Source: Myxococcales bacterium
Lineage (GTDB): Bacteria; Myxococcota_A; Polyangia; Polyangiales; Polyangiaceae
Assembly: GCA_016712525.1 (NCBI GenBank)
Contig: JADJQX010000007.1
Span: 1,364,001-1,428,000 of the forward strand
Reading direction: 5' to 3'
DNA: 64,000 bases
The position numbers and the translations under genes were made by a program. Position 1 is the stretch's first letter. Every line of letters starts with the position of its first letter. Positions 1 to 8,697 of this stretch are shown here, piece by piece. The notes under the pieces are model-generated. The model was given only the letters and a program-made list of their open reading frames with translations, made no database searches and was not told the origin of the DNA.

Positions 1-329
1 AGGCGAGCGCCACACGCGACGCGCGGCCGCACGAGGTGGGGCTCGCCACGTGGTACGGCGACCGCCTCGCAGGGAACAAGACGGCGAGCGGGGAGATCTT
101 CGATCCGCGCCGCATGACGGCGGCGCACCGCACGCTCAAGCTCGGCACGTGGGTCGAGGTGCGACGGGTAGACACCGGCACGACGGTGCGCGTGCGCATC
201 AACGATCGAGGGCCGTTCGGCAAAGAGCAGACGCGGATCATCGATCTCTCGCGCGCCGCGGCCGAGCGCCTCGGGATGATCCGCGACGGCGTCGTGCGCG
301 TCGAGGTGCGTGTAGTCGACGGCCCGTGA
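1..329 (+). CDS. RlpA-like septal ring lytic transglycosylase / double-psi beta-barrel protein, 5' partial
   Basis: The frame is open to the left edge of the window, so the gene starts outside and only the C-terminal ~109 residues are seen. They form a double-psi beta-barrel of the RlpA type: the entry motif GLATWYG, the TASGE and TAAHRTLKLGT segments, then the conserved VRINDRGPF motif with its catalytic-type Asp, and RIIDLS. RlpA proteins are secreted or lipid-anchored and cleave naked glycan strands or bind the septal ring. A GTG at 36 could be read as a start, but it lies just before the barrel and coding continues upstream of it, so I treat it as internal. There is no SPOR domain after the barrel. 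Confidence 0.85.
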   Translation, partial: ASATRDARPHEVGLATWYGDRLAGNKTASGEIFDPRRMTAAHRTLKLGTWVEVRRVDTGTTVRVRINDRGPFGKEQTRIIDLSRAAAERLGMIRDGVVRVEVRVVDGP

Positions 330-372
330 GCGGCACGCCCACGCGCGCGCGAAAGTGAGCTAGCGTCATGCC

Positions 373-924
373 GTGGCGTGGTTGATTCGGCCGATCGTGC
401 TCGCGAACGCGTGGGGCGTAAGCTCGCGCACTGTGACCGAGTGGATCCGCACGGGCCGGCTCCCGGGGGTGCGCACGCCGGGGGGGCAACACCGGGTGCG
501 GGTCGACGCGATCGCGAAGTTCTGCGACGCCGAAGGTCTGCCCGTGCCCAAGCTCGCTTCGGGCCGTGAGCTCACCGTGCTCGTCGCGAAGCGCCAGAAC
601 CTCGACGTGCGTCCCCTGCGGCGCGCGCTTCGGGCGCTCGACGTCGACCTCGAGGTGACCACCTCGGGCGCGGGGGCGCTCCTCGCCGTGGCGTCGGATC
701 CCCCGGGCGCGCTCGTGCTCGACGCGCAGCTGCCGGGCCTCGACGTCGTGTCCATTCTGAGGGCCCTCGCCGAGTCACCGAAGACCGCGAAAATCCCGAT
801 CCTCGTGTGTGACGCGCCGAAGCTCAGGGTGGCTCGCTACCTCGACGCCGGCGCGCACGCCGTGGCCCTCCGCGGAGAGATCGCCACCCTCGCCGAAGAG
901 CTCGCGCGCCTCGCCCGACCGTGA
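373..924 (+). CDS. HTH (MerR/excisionase-type) DNA-binding protein with degenerate receiver domain
   Basis: 183 aa from a GTG start. Residues ~5-60 are a MerR/excisionase winged helix: a GVSSRTVTEWIRTGRLP recognition segment followed by the wing RTPGGQHRV. Residues ~70-180 resemble a response-regulator receiver: a hydrophobic strand ending in LVLDAQLPGLD, where the Asp sits at the phospho-acceptor position, and a late DAGAHAV strand. The usual Lys of the receiver (KP motif) is Arg here, and there is no clear acidic pair near the start of the domain, so phosphorylation may be lost. HTH-first, receiver-second order is the reverse of most response regulators. No kinase gene is adjacent. Targets unknown. 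Confidence 0.75.
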   Translation: MAWLIRPIVLANAWGVSSRTVTEWIRTGRLPGVRTPGGQHRVRVDAIAKFCDAEGLPVPKLASGRELTVLVAKRQNLDVRPLRRALRALDVDLEVTTSGAGALLAVASDPPGALVLDAQLPGLDVVSILRALAESPKTAKIPILVCDAPKLRVARYLDAGAHAVALRGEIATLAEELARLARP

Positions 925-967
925 GCAGCGAGCGACCCCACGCGCGACGGGCCCTCTCGCAGGCTCG

Positions 968-2197
968 TCACCGCCGACGCGCCTCGATCGCTACCTTCGC
1001 GGCGTCGACGATCGCGCGCGCGAGGTGCGTCTTCTCCCCATGGGGCAACCAGGACGCGCCCGCTTCGGACACGAACGCCACGCGCGACGATTCTCCCCCG
1101 AGAGCCTCGTCGGCGCGGTTCGCCACGACGAGGTCCACGCGCTTCTCGTGGAGCTTCTTACGGGCGTAGGCGAGCACGGCGTCGTCGGAGCCCGTCTCGA
1201 GGGCGAACCCCACGAGCGCCGCACCTTCCGCCGCGCGCGTGGCGCCGATCGCCGCGAGGAGGTCGGGGTTGCGAACGAGCGCGAGGTCGGGGGCGCCCTC
1301 GCCGGCGGCTTTTTTGATCTTCTCCGTCTTCGGCTCGGCCGGGCGAAAGTCGGCCACGGCCGCGGCCATGACGAGGAGGTCGGCGCCGAGCGCCTCGGGT
1401 CCGAGCACGTCGCCGAGCGCACGGCCCATTTCGAACGCCGTGGTCACGTCGACCCGCGTCACGTTCGCGGGGCTCGGCTCGGCGGTCGGCCCGGCGATCA
1501 AGGTCACGCGAGCGCCGCGGCGGGCGGCTTCCGATGCGATGGCGAACCCCATTTTTCCGCTCGATCGATTCCCGAGGAAACGCACGGGATCGATCGGCTC
1601 GTGGGTCGGACCGGCCGTGACCACGACGTGCCGCCCGTCGAGATCCCGTGGCCCCAGCGCGCGCGCGAGCGCGGACACGACGTCCCCGGGCTCGGCCATG
1701 CGTCCCTCCCCGACGTCGCCCGAGGCCACCTCGCCGACGACGGGCCCCACGAGCTCGACTCTGCCGTCGAGGGCGAGCGTGCGCACGTTTCGTCGTGTCG
1801 CGGGGTGCGCCCACATCCGCGGGTGCATCGCGGGCGCCACGAGCACGGGGCCTCGCGCGGACAGGACCACCGCGGAGAGCAGGTCGTCGGCGCGGCCCTG
1901 CGAGAGGCGCGAGAGGAAATCGGCCGTGGCGGGCACCACGAGGACCGCGTCGGCCTCGTCGGCGAGCATGACGTGGAGCTCGCCCGAAACCCCCGCATCC
2001 CACATGTCGGTGTGCACGGCTCGTCCGGTGATTCCCGAGAACGTCACCGCTCCGACGAAACGTTCGGCCGACCGCGTGAGCACCGGGACGACCTTCGCGC
2101 CGGCCTTCCGAAGGAGGCGCGCCACCTCCACGGCCTTGTACGCGGCGATGCTTCCTGTGACCCCGAGAACGACGGTTCGACCTTGAAGTGCGGACAC
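968..2197 (-). CDS. coaBC: Bifunctional phosphopantothenoylcysteine decarboxylase / phosphopantothenate-cysteine ligase
   Basis: CoaBC makes 4'-phosphopantetheine precursors for coenzyme A: the CoaB half joins cysteine to 4'-phosphopantothenate and the FMN-dependent CoaC half decarboxylates the product. 409 aa from the GTG at 2197, which starts just before the flavoprotein strand GRTVVLGVTGSIAAYK; a longer frame upstream lacks family similarity and would overlap the divergent gene at 2262. CoaC (~1-185) keeps the active-site His (GELHVMLADEAD). Its PxMNxxMW motif reads PAMHPRMW, and the lid position usually holding Cys reads ASGDVGEGRM. I recall the same exchanges in actinobacterial CoaBC. 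CoaB (~190-409) has TAGPTHEPIDPVRFLGNRSS and the KIKK lysines. Confidence 0.93.
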   Translation of the reverse strand: MSALQGRTVVLGVTGSIAAYKAVEVARLLRKAGAKVVPVLTRSAERFVGAVTFSGITGRAVHTDMWDAGVSGELHVMLADEADAVLVVPATADFLSRLSQGRADDLLSAVVLSARGPVLVAPAMHPRMWAHPATRRNVRTLALDGRVELVGPVVGEVASGDVGEGRMAEPGDVVSALARALGPRDLDGRHVVVTAGPTHEPIDPVRFLGNRSSGKMGFAIASEAARRGARVTLIAGPTAEPSPANVTRVDVTTAFEMGRALGDVLGPEALGADLLVMAAAVADFRPAEPKTEKIKKAAGEGAPDLALVRNPDLLAAIGATRAAEGAALVGFALETGSDDAVLAYARKKLHEKRVDLVVANRADEALGGESSRVAFVSEAGASWLPHGEKTHLARAIVDAAKVAIEARRR

Positions 2198-2261
2198 GCG
2201 GCGTATGGTAGCGTCCTTTGCGCCGCGCGGCGTGTCGACCGCGCCTTGGCCTCCCCGACCC

Positions 2262-2927
2262 ATGAATTCCTCGCTCGCCCGCTCGATCCTCCCTGTCCTC
2301 GCCACGCTCGCGCTCGCCGCGTGCTCCAAGCCAGAGCCCCTGTCGGGCACCTACACGGCCACGTGCACGTTCAAGGGCGCCTACCGCGGGGGTGGGCGAG
2401 CCGACTCGACCTGGACGCGTCAATGCACGATCACCCTCGAGCCTCGGAGCGACACGGACGTCGCCATGCGGTTCGATACGGGCGACGCCATCGAGTGCTA
2501 CGGGCACGCGCTCCAGTCGGGCTCGATGGGCGAGCGCAAGATCTCGTTCCCCAACAACGACCTCACCTGCCGCGCCAAGACTCTCCCCGCGCCTGCGGGC
2601 GTGGCCGTCGAGCAGTGCCCCATGCCGGCCACGTTCGACATCGTCGAGACCGCCGACAAGAACAAGAAGATCACGCTCGGCGTGAAGTCCACGCTCGACG
2701 TCGCCGACAAGCGCGCCTGCGTGTTCGCGTACTTCGAGAAGGTGACCGTCGAAGGCAAGCTCGTCTCCGGTGGCAAGCCCGTCACCATCGAGGCCTTCCA
2801 AGACGCCGGGGTGCTCCTTCCCCCGCCGATGCCGAGCCACGACCTCCCGCCGCCCTTCCCGCTCGGCCCTCGCGACGCCGGCCCGAATGTCGCCGACGCG
2901 AGCGCTCGCGACGCCGCGACGAAATAG
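2262..2927 (+). CDS. Hypothetical lipoprotein
   Basis: 221 aa beginning with a lipoprotein signal peptide: hydrophobic stretch SILPVLATLALAAC, with lipobox LAAC placing the acylated Cys near residue 21. The mature part is Cys-containing (TATCTFKG, RQCTITLE, IECYGHAL, LTCRAKTL, EQCPM, RACVFAY), which suggests disulfide-bonded beta structure in the periplasm. The last ~50 residues are Pro/Asp/Ala-rich and look disordered. The ATG at 2262 is chosen because it is directly followed by the signal peptide; a frame extension upstream would overlap coaBC. It is divergent from coaBC and convergent with the next gene. No function is recognised. Confidence 0.75.
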   Translation: MNSSLARSILPVLATLALAACSKPEPLSGTYTATCTFKGAYRGGGRADSTWTRQCTITLEPRSDTDVAMRFDTGDAIECYGHALQSGSMGERKISFPNNDLTCRAKTLPAPAGVAVEQCPMPATFDIVETADKNKKITLGVKSTLDVADKRACVFAYFEKVTVEGKLVSGGKPVTIEAFQDAGVLLPPPMPSHDLPPPFPLGPRDAGPNVADASARDAATK

Positions 2928-2951
2928 GTCGTTCGACCTAAACGTTGACGC

Positions 2952-3755
2952 TCACGGGGGCGACGAGACGAACGTGTCGACGACCTCGGCGCGCGGGATG
3001 GGGCCGAAATGCCCCGGAAAGAACGTGTCGACCGAGGCCGCTTCGCGCACGAGCAGCGACTGGATGGTGCGGCGATTTCCCTCGAGGTCGCACATGTAGA
3101 AATGCACCTCGGCGCCGTCCCCGACGATGCCCCCGCGGAACAGATCCCCGACGAGCGCCGCCCTCCCCACGACGACCGCGAGCGACCCTGGAGTGTGGCT
3201 GCCCACCGGCACGATGCGCGCGTTCGTGCCCGTGATCTCGGAGAGCGACATCGGCCCGTCGACGAGGACGTCGGGCTCGACGGGGTCGAACGTCTGCACG
3301 AAATCGGTCTCGTAGCGAAAGCGCGCGATCGCGCCCACGGGGCAGCTCCGGTCGTTCTTCCCGCTGCGAAGCATGCCGAGATCGGCGCGACCGGCGACGA
3401 TGCGGGTCCTGTACTTTTGCTGGAAGTAGCGGGCGCCGCCGGCGTGGTCGTGGTGCCCGTGCGTGAGCACGATGGCCTTGAGCGACTCGGGGGGGACTCC
3501 GATGGCCCGAAGGTCGATCTCCATCGACGTCGCCGTGCCCTTGAGCCCCGAGTCGACCGCGAAGGCCGAGCCCTTCTCGACCACGACGTGCATGTTCGCG
3601 TGGTCGTGCGTGATGGTGTGCACCACCACGTCGCCCAAGGTGGTCTTTTGGTAGTACGAGGCGCAGCCGGGAAACACGGTCGACGCGACCACGGCGAGCG
3701 CGGCGAGCCACCCGAGGTCAGTCGACGCCTGGGTTGTCGGGGTCTTTCGGCTCAC
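2952..3755 (-). CDS. Exported MBL-fold metallo-hydrolase
   Basis: 267 aa. Metallo-beta-lactamase fold hydrolase with the zinc motif LTHGHHDHAGG (HxHxDH) near residue 120, a further VGSHTPGS His in the middle, an Asp in VGDLF, and a final His in FFPGHFGP. The N-terminus carries a hydrophobic stretch ending in FPGC, so it is probably a lipoprotein or otherwise exported. I chose the GTG at 3755 because it gives a basic N-terminus before the hydrophobic segment; this overlaps the end of the upstream VanW gene by 38 bp and suggests the two are co-transcribed. The substrate cannot be told from sequence; lactonases, sulfatases and phosphodiesterases share this fold. Confidence 0.85.
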   Translation of the reverse strand: MSRKTPTTQASTDLGWLAALAVVASTVFPGCASYYQKTTLGDVVVHTITHDHANMHVVVEKGSAFAVDSGLKGTATSMEIDLRAIGVPPESLKAIVLTHGHHDHAGGARYFQQKYRTRIVAGRADLGMLRSGKNDRSCPVGAIARFRYETDFVQTFDPVEPDVLVDGPMSLSEITGTNARIVPVGSHTPGSLAVVVGRAALVGDLFRGGIVGDGAEVHFYMCDLEGNRRTIQSLLVREAASVDTFFPGHFGPIPRAEVVDTFVSSPP

Positions 3756-5343
3756 GTTTTTTTCCCTCGCGCGGCTTGATCTCCTGGGTGAACCCCTCGC
3801 GCACGGTCCACCCGTACGAGCCGTACTTGCCCGGCACGCGTGACTCGACCGTAGCACCTCCGCGCTCGCTCGAGCCCGGCCTCGCGCTCGGACCTTGCGT
3901 GATCGTGAGGAGCTCGTCGGCCACGTACTCGGCGTGGGAGTCGTCCTTCGCTTCGAAGCTCTTGTCGGGCTCGCCCGTGCCGACGCGCCAGATCTGCGTC
4001 GTCGGAGGGTACGAGTCGATCGTCTTCTCGCGCGCGGCGAACGGCCCGTCGCGAACGATGCGGTAGCGCGTGACGTAGAACCCGGGGATGCCACGCTGGA
4101 CGAGCACGCGCTCGCCCTTCGGGATCTTCGCGTCGGGGATCTCTTTCTCTTTGAACGGGGTCGCTTGGTTCACCTTCCGGAAGAAGGTGACGTCCCTCGT
4201 GCGGGGTGGGCCGAGGATCTCGGCGCGGACCTCGCCGTTCTCGACGACCTCGTGAAACACCACCGGAAATGGGAATGGATTCCGCAACTTGAGCGTGATC
4301 GTCGGGTAAACGACGGTCGAGTCCATGCCCATCTTGATGTAGCCGCTCGGGCGCGTGTGCGGCCTGCGATCGACGACCTCGAGCCCCGCGAAGAACGCCG
4401 CCCCATGGAGGGTGCCCGAGATCTGGCAGGTGCCGCCGCCCATGCCGTCCACGAGCTCGCCCTGCGAGATGACCGTGGCCACCTTGTACCCGTTGGCCTC
4501 GTCGCGCGGGCCGACGATCTGGTTGAAGTCGAACGTCTCGCCGGGCATGAGCACGTGGCCGTCGAGCTTCGACGCGGCGATGCGGAGGTTGAAGGTCCGC
4601 GCCTCGTGGGCGTTGTCGCGGGCGTACTTCGTCGTAAAGTAGCCGAGCACGTCGTCGTAGCGGACCTCTCGGATTTGCTCGGCGGTGCGCGACGCCGGGA
4701 TCGTCTCGACCACGGCCGCGATCTCGCCCTCCCCCTTGGAGATCGCCGCGTCGAGGCGCGCCAGCGTGGCGTGCACGTCGACACGCTGGCCCGGTGCGTC
4801 GGGGAGCACCTTGCGCGTCTTGAAGTCGAGGCGCGCGTCGAGGGGAGCGTGATCGAGCTCGTCCTTCACCGTGAGGAGGGCCGCCTCGGCGCGCGTGGCG
4901 TCGACGCTGACCGGGAGCGGGAGCTCGAGCGCCCTGCCCCTCGCGACGGCGTCGTGGGCGCGACGCATCGCCGAGCGCGGATCGCGGAGCTGCGCCACGA
5001 TCGCCGAGAGCCGCGCAGGATCCACGCGCGCGCCAAGCTCCGACCGAGGCCGGGAGATGGACCGACCGCCTTCGACCTTGATCGTGAGCGGCTGCGACAC
5101 GTAGTCACGCGCGATCGATCGCGCGGCCTCGAGCGTCTTCTCGTCGTCGTCGAGCGGGAGCGGCTTCTTGTCGAGCAAGACGGTGGGCGTCGGCGTCGCC
5201 GGCCCCGACTTCGACGCCCGAGGCGGCACCGCGAGGAACGCCGCCACGACACCGAGCACGGCACACACGGACAAGCGTGCAAGATGCACGCGCCCCTCGG
5301 GACCACCGAACCATGCCGGACGCACCGCGCCTACCGTCGCCAC
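3718..5343 (-). CDS. VanW family protein
   Basis: 541 aa with an N-terminal membrane or signal segment (LSVCAVLGVVAAFLAVP). Residues ~60-200 look like the tandem peptidoglycan-binding-like repeats that often precede VanW. The VanW domain itself (~235-360) is well preserved: NLRIAASKLDG, MPGETFDFNQIVGPR, the glycine run VDGMGGGTCQISGTL, and VVYPTITLKLRNPF. A G5-like beta segment follows (residues ~395-450), then a charged tail. VanW was first seen in vancomycin-resistance clusters, but its biochemical role is unsettled; a cell-wall association is the usual inference. Nothing here suggests a resistance cluster. The downstream exported MBL hydrolase overlaps its 3' end. Confidence 0.88.
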   Translation of the reverse strand: MATVGAVRPAWFGGPEGRVHLARLSVCAVLGVVAAFLAVPPRASKSGPATPTPTVLLDKKPLPLDDDEKTLEAARSIARDYVSQPLTIKVEGGRSISRPRSELGARVDPARLSAIVAQLRDPRSAMRRAHDAVARGRALELPLPVSVDATRAEAALLTVKDELDHAPLDARLDFKTRKVLPDAPGQRVDVHATLARLDAAISKGEGEIAAVVETIPASRTAEQIREVRYDDVLGYFTTKYARDNAHEARTFNLRIAASKLDGHVLMPGETFDFNQIVGPRDEANGYKVATVISQGELVDGMGGGTCQISGTLHGAAFFAGLEVVDRRPHTRPSGYIKMGMDSTVVYPTITLKLRNPFPFPVVFHEVVENGEVRAEILGPPRTRDVTFFRKVNQATPFKEKEIPDAKIPKGERVLVQRGIPGFYVTRYRIVRDGPFAAREKTIDSYPPTTQIWRVGTGEPDKSFEAKDDSHAEYVADELLTITQGPSARPGSSERGGATVESRVPGKYGSYGWTVREGFTQEIKPREGKKREPKDPDNPGVD

Positions 5344-5507
5344 GGCTCTCTCTTCTTGCGTCGCGCGGAAAAAATCAAGGCGCCCGCGGTGGCGCGGGGC
5401 GAGAATCGTGCCTCGGCGCCCTGCCCGACCGCGCCCGAGGTCGGCAGAGCACGCCCGTGTCCGCGCGCGTTGTCATGGCGCCTGCGGCGTGGTAGTCGCC
5501 CGCCCCC

Positions 5508-6627
<1,120 letters not shown>

Positions 6628-6629
6628 TA

Positions 6630-6667
6630 CGAAACGAGGCCGACGACTCTGCGTCGGCCTCGTTTCG
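6630..6667. terminator. Perfect 16-bp inverted repeat after ychF
   Basis: Arms CGAAACGAGGCCGACG and its exact reverse complement flank a 6-nt loop (ACTCTG), starting 10 bp after the ychF stop. There is no T-run beyond the stem, only a TTT within the arm, so it is a strong stem-loop that could terminate or protect transcripts from either side; it is not a classical Rho-independent terminator. Confidence 0.6.
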
Positions 6668-6775
6668 GCCCGCACGTTTCGGTTCGCGGCAGGCAAACGC
6701 GCTTGCGCGGCCGAACGTCGTGGGCCGTTTTCACGCGGTCGCTCGGCGTGCCGAGCTGGCTCGGGCACGCGCCGA

Positions 6776-6811
6776 CGCTCGGTCCCGTTCGTGAGAAACG
6801 GAGACCGAGCG
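6776..6811. terminator. Stem-loop downstream of the zinc-ribbon gene
   Basis: CGCTCGGTC ... GACCGAGCG arms (9 bp, extended inside by CCGTT/AACGG) around a small loop, 14 bp past the stop of the minus-strand gene ending at 6825. No T-tract follows in that direction, so the terminator call is tentative. Confidence 0.4.
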
Positions 6812-6824
6812 CCGCGGAGCGCCG

Positions 6825-7823
6825 TCACATGCGCATCGAGATCGAGTAGCCGAGGTCGACGAGGACGCCGATGCCGATGCCGACGCCGCCGAGGATCGTG
6901 GCGAGCTTCGCCTTCTGTTGGGCGGTCGCCATGTCGCCCGACGCCTTCGCGCTCTTCGCCTGCTGCGTGAACACGATGGCGACGACGCCCAGCACGAAGC
7001 TGATGCCGCAGCAGAAGCACGAGAGGATGCCGAGGATGAGGGGGAGCGTCGTGTTGACGTCTCCGCCGGCACCCCCTCCCATCGGAGCGCCCCCCATCAT
7101 CGGAGGACCGCCCATCGGAGGACCCATCGGGGCGCCTCCCATGGGAGGACCGCCCATCGGAGCGCCTCCCATCATCGGAGCGCCTCCCATCGGAGCGCCT
7201 CCCATCGGAGCGCCTCCCATCGGAGCGCCTCCCATCGGGTCAGGGGCGCCGAACCCGGCCTGAGGCGCCGGCGCACCGAACCCGGCCTGAGGCGCTGGCG
7301 CACCGAACCCGGCCTGAGGCGCGGGCGCGCCAAAACCGGCCTGAGGCGCGGGCGCGCCAAAACCGGGATCTCCCATCGGGGCGGGCGGAGGCGGCTGACC
7401 GAAGCTCGGATCACCCATCCCCGCGGGGGCGACCGCCGTGGCCCCGAAGGCGAAGTCCGGCGATGGGGCGGGGGGCGGCGGACCGCCGAAGGCCGGCGCT
7501 TCGGGCGCCGGAGCGAACGGCGGTGCCGCGGGGGGTGCGCCGAAGTCGAGCGGGGCCTCCGGAGGCGCGGGCGCCGCACCGAACGAGGGCGGGGCGACGC
7601 CGACCATCGTGCCCTTCAGCTTCGATGGGGCAGCCGGACGGGGAGCCGCACCGACGGCACCGGCGCCGCCAGCCGCGGGAGGCTGAGCGCCCCCTTGCTC
7701 CGCGTTCATCATGAGCATCGTGCCCTTGAACTTCGGTGCCGCGGATCCCTTCAGGGCGAACCCACACTTGACGCACGTCTGAGCTGCTTCCGCGTTTTGA
7801 TTCCCGCAGTTGGGGCAGAACAT
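6825..7823 (-). CDS. Zinc-ribbon, Pro/Gly/Ala repeat, multi-TM membrane protein
   Basis: 332 aa. An N-terminal zinc ribbon (MFCPNCGN ... CVKCG) is followed by two copies of a short motif, KGTMLMM and KGTMVGV, in otherwise Ala/Pro/Gly-rich sequence. Residues ~70-245 are low complexity: four tandem GFGAPAPQA units and then many MGGAP/MGGPP units. The C-terminal ~85 residues hold two membrane segments around a double Cys (ILSCFCCGISFVLGVVAIVF, then LATILGGVGIGIGVLVDLGY), like DUF4190-type proteins. The start is supported by a GGAGGA Shine-Dalgarno 3 bp upstream. Function unknown. Zinc-ribbon/repeat/TM proteins are common in myxobacteria, and a relative lies at 59710. Confidence 0.8.
   Translation of the reverse strand: MFCPNCGNQNAEAAQTCVKCGFALKGSAAPKFKGTMLMMNAEQGGAQPPAAGGAGAVGAAPRPAAPSKLKGTMVGVAPPSFGAAPAPPEAPLDFGAPPAAPPFAPAPEAPAFGGPPPPAPSPDFAFGATAVAPAGMGDPSFGQPPPPAPMGDPGFGAPAPQAGFGAPAPQAGFGAPAPQAGFGAPAPQAGFGAPDPMGGAPMGGAPMGGAPMGGAPMMGGAPMGGPPMGGAPMGPPMGGPPMMGGAPMGGGAGGDVNTTLPLILGILSCFCCGISFVLGVVAIVFTQQAKSAKASGDMATAQQKAKLATILGGVGIGIGVLVDLGYSISMRM
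7076..7237 (-). repeat. Degenerate ~15-bp tandem repeat encoding MGGAP units
   Basis: Repeated CATCGGAGCGCCTCC-like 15-mers, several of them exact, encode a run of MGGAP/MGGPP in the zinc-ribbon protein. The identity at nucleotide level shows recent slippage or unequal exchange, so the repeat number probably varies between strains. Confidence 0.85.
7245..7368 (-). repeat. 27-bp tandem repeat encoding GFGAPAPQA units
   Basis: Four to five head-to-tail 27-bp units, differing at a few positions, encode GFGAPAPQA in frame within the zinc-ribbon protein. They lie next to the 15-bp array and may also vary in copy number. Confidence 0.85.
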
Positions 7824-8194
7824 CGATCCTCCGAAAGAAGGGAGACGAAACGGCGCGGGGGCCTCCGAGAGAAGGCTGCCCCGTGCCCGTGAAAGGCAAA
7901 CGTGACGGATGCGGACATCCGGCGCGGACGGGAGGATATCCCCCGGGCTTCTTCAATCTCAAGTCCATTGCCTTCTTTTGGGTTTCGTGGCCCGAAGCGC
8001 GGCCGTTTCGCGTCGCGCATTCGTTGCGCGATTCCCGCCACTTCGGGCCGCTATCCCTGCTTGACAGGGTGCATCGCACCCGCCTAGCGTTCGCGCGGTT
8101 TTTAGGGGGCTTTCGCACGCCGCCTCCTCGGCACCGCCCCGGCCCCGCGCCCGCGGTCCCACCACCCGACCCGCCGCCAGGACATCCCAACGTT
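7824..8194. other. Divergent intergenic region between the zinc-ribbon gene and the nuo operon
   Basis: 371 bp without a convincing gene. The left end holds the Shine-Dalgarno of the minus-strand gene. The middle (about 7960-8040) is less GC-rich than the surroundings. The right part carries a sigma70-like promoter for nuoE. I see no clear operator palindrome. Confidence 0.5.
8061..8090 (+). promoter_or_regulatory. Putative sigma70 promoter for the nuo operon
   Basis: A perfect TTGACA at 8061-8066 is followed after 18 bp by TAGCGT at 8085-8090, a weak -10 match. Transcription would start near 8097, about 100 bp before nuoE. The -35 match is unusual in such GC-rich DNA, which supports the call; the -10 is the weak part. 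Confidence 0.45.
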
Positions 8195-8671
8195 ATGCCC
8201 TTCGAGCTCAGCCCCGAACGCGAACAGACCCTCACCGATATCCTCGGCCGCTACCCGAACAAAATGGCGGCGTGCATCCCGCTCCTGCACCTCTGCCAAG
8301 AGCAAAACGGCTGGGTTTCCGAGGACGTGATGGCCTTCGTTGCATCCCGTCTCGAGCTCCCGATGGCCCACGTGCAGGGCGTCGTCACGTTCTACACGCT
8401 CTTCAACCAGAAGCCGGTCGGCAAGCACCAGGTCTGGGTCTGCCGCACCCTCCCCTGCGCCCTCCGCGGCGCCGGCGAGCTCCTGCACCACTGCGAGAAA
8501 AAGCTCGGCATCCACGCGGGGGAGACTACGCCGGACGGCGCCATCACCCTACGGACGGCCGAGTGCCTGGCGAGCTGCGGGACCGCGCCGATGATTCAGG
8601 TCGACAAGGACTACCACGAGAACCTCACGCCCGAAAAAGTGGACGCGATTCTCGACGGTCTCCGTCGCTGA
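8195..8671 (+). CDS. nuoE: NADH-quinone oxidoreductase subunit E
   Basis: 158 aa, the 24-kDa thioredoxin-like subunit of the NADH dehydrogenase module of complex I. It carries the N1a [2Fe-2S] cluster; the four Cys ligands appear as VCRTLPC (Cx4C) and later ECLASC (Cx3C). It partners NuoF, encoded 26 bp downstream. It is the first gene of the operon EFJKLMN and is preceded by a sigma70-like promoter. The ATG at 8195 gives the normal length; an upstream frame extension has no family similarity. Confidence 0.95.
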   Translation: MPFELSPEREQTLTDILGRYPNKMAACIPLLHLCQEQNGWVSEDVMAFVASRLELPMAHVQGVVTFYTLFNQKPVGKHQVWVCRTLPCALRGAGELLHHCEKKLGIHAGETTPDGAITLRTAECLASCGTAPMIQVDKDYHENLTPEKVDAILDGLRR

Positions 8672-8697
8672 GCACCTCGAAACTACCGGAGACATCG

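Noticed and set aside
2925..2940. Palindrome TAGGTCGTTCGACCTA between the convergent genes at 2927 and 2952
   Set aside because: The stem is short with a 2-4 nt loop and no T-run; too weak to call a terminator or operator.
3718..5343. Vancomycin-resistance cluster because of VanW
   Set aside because: No vanA/H/X/R/S genes are present; VanW domains are common outside resistance clusters.
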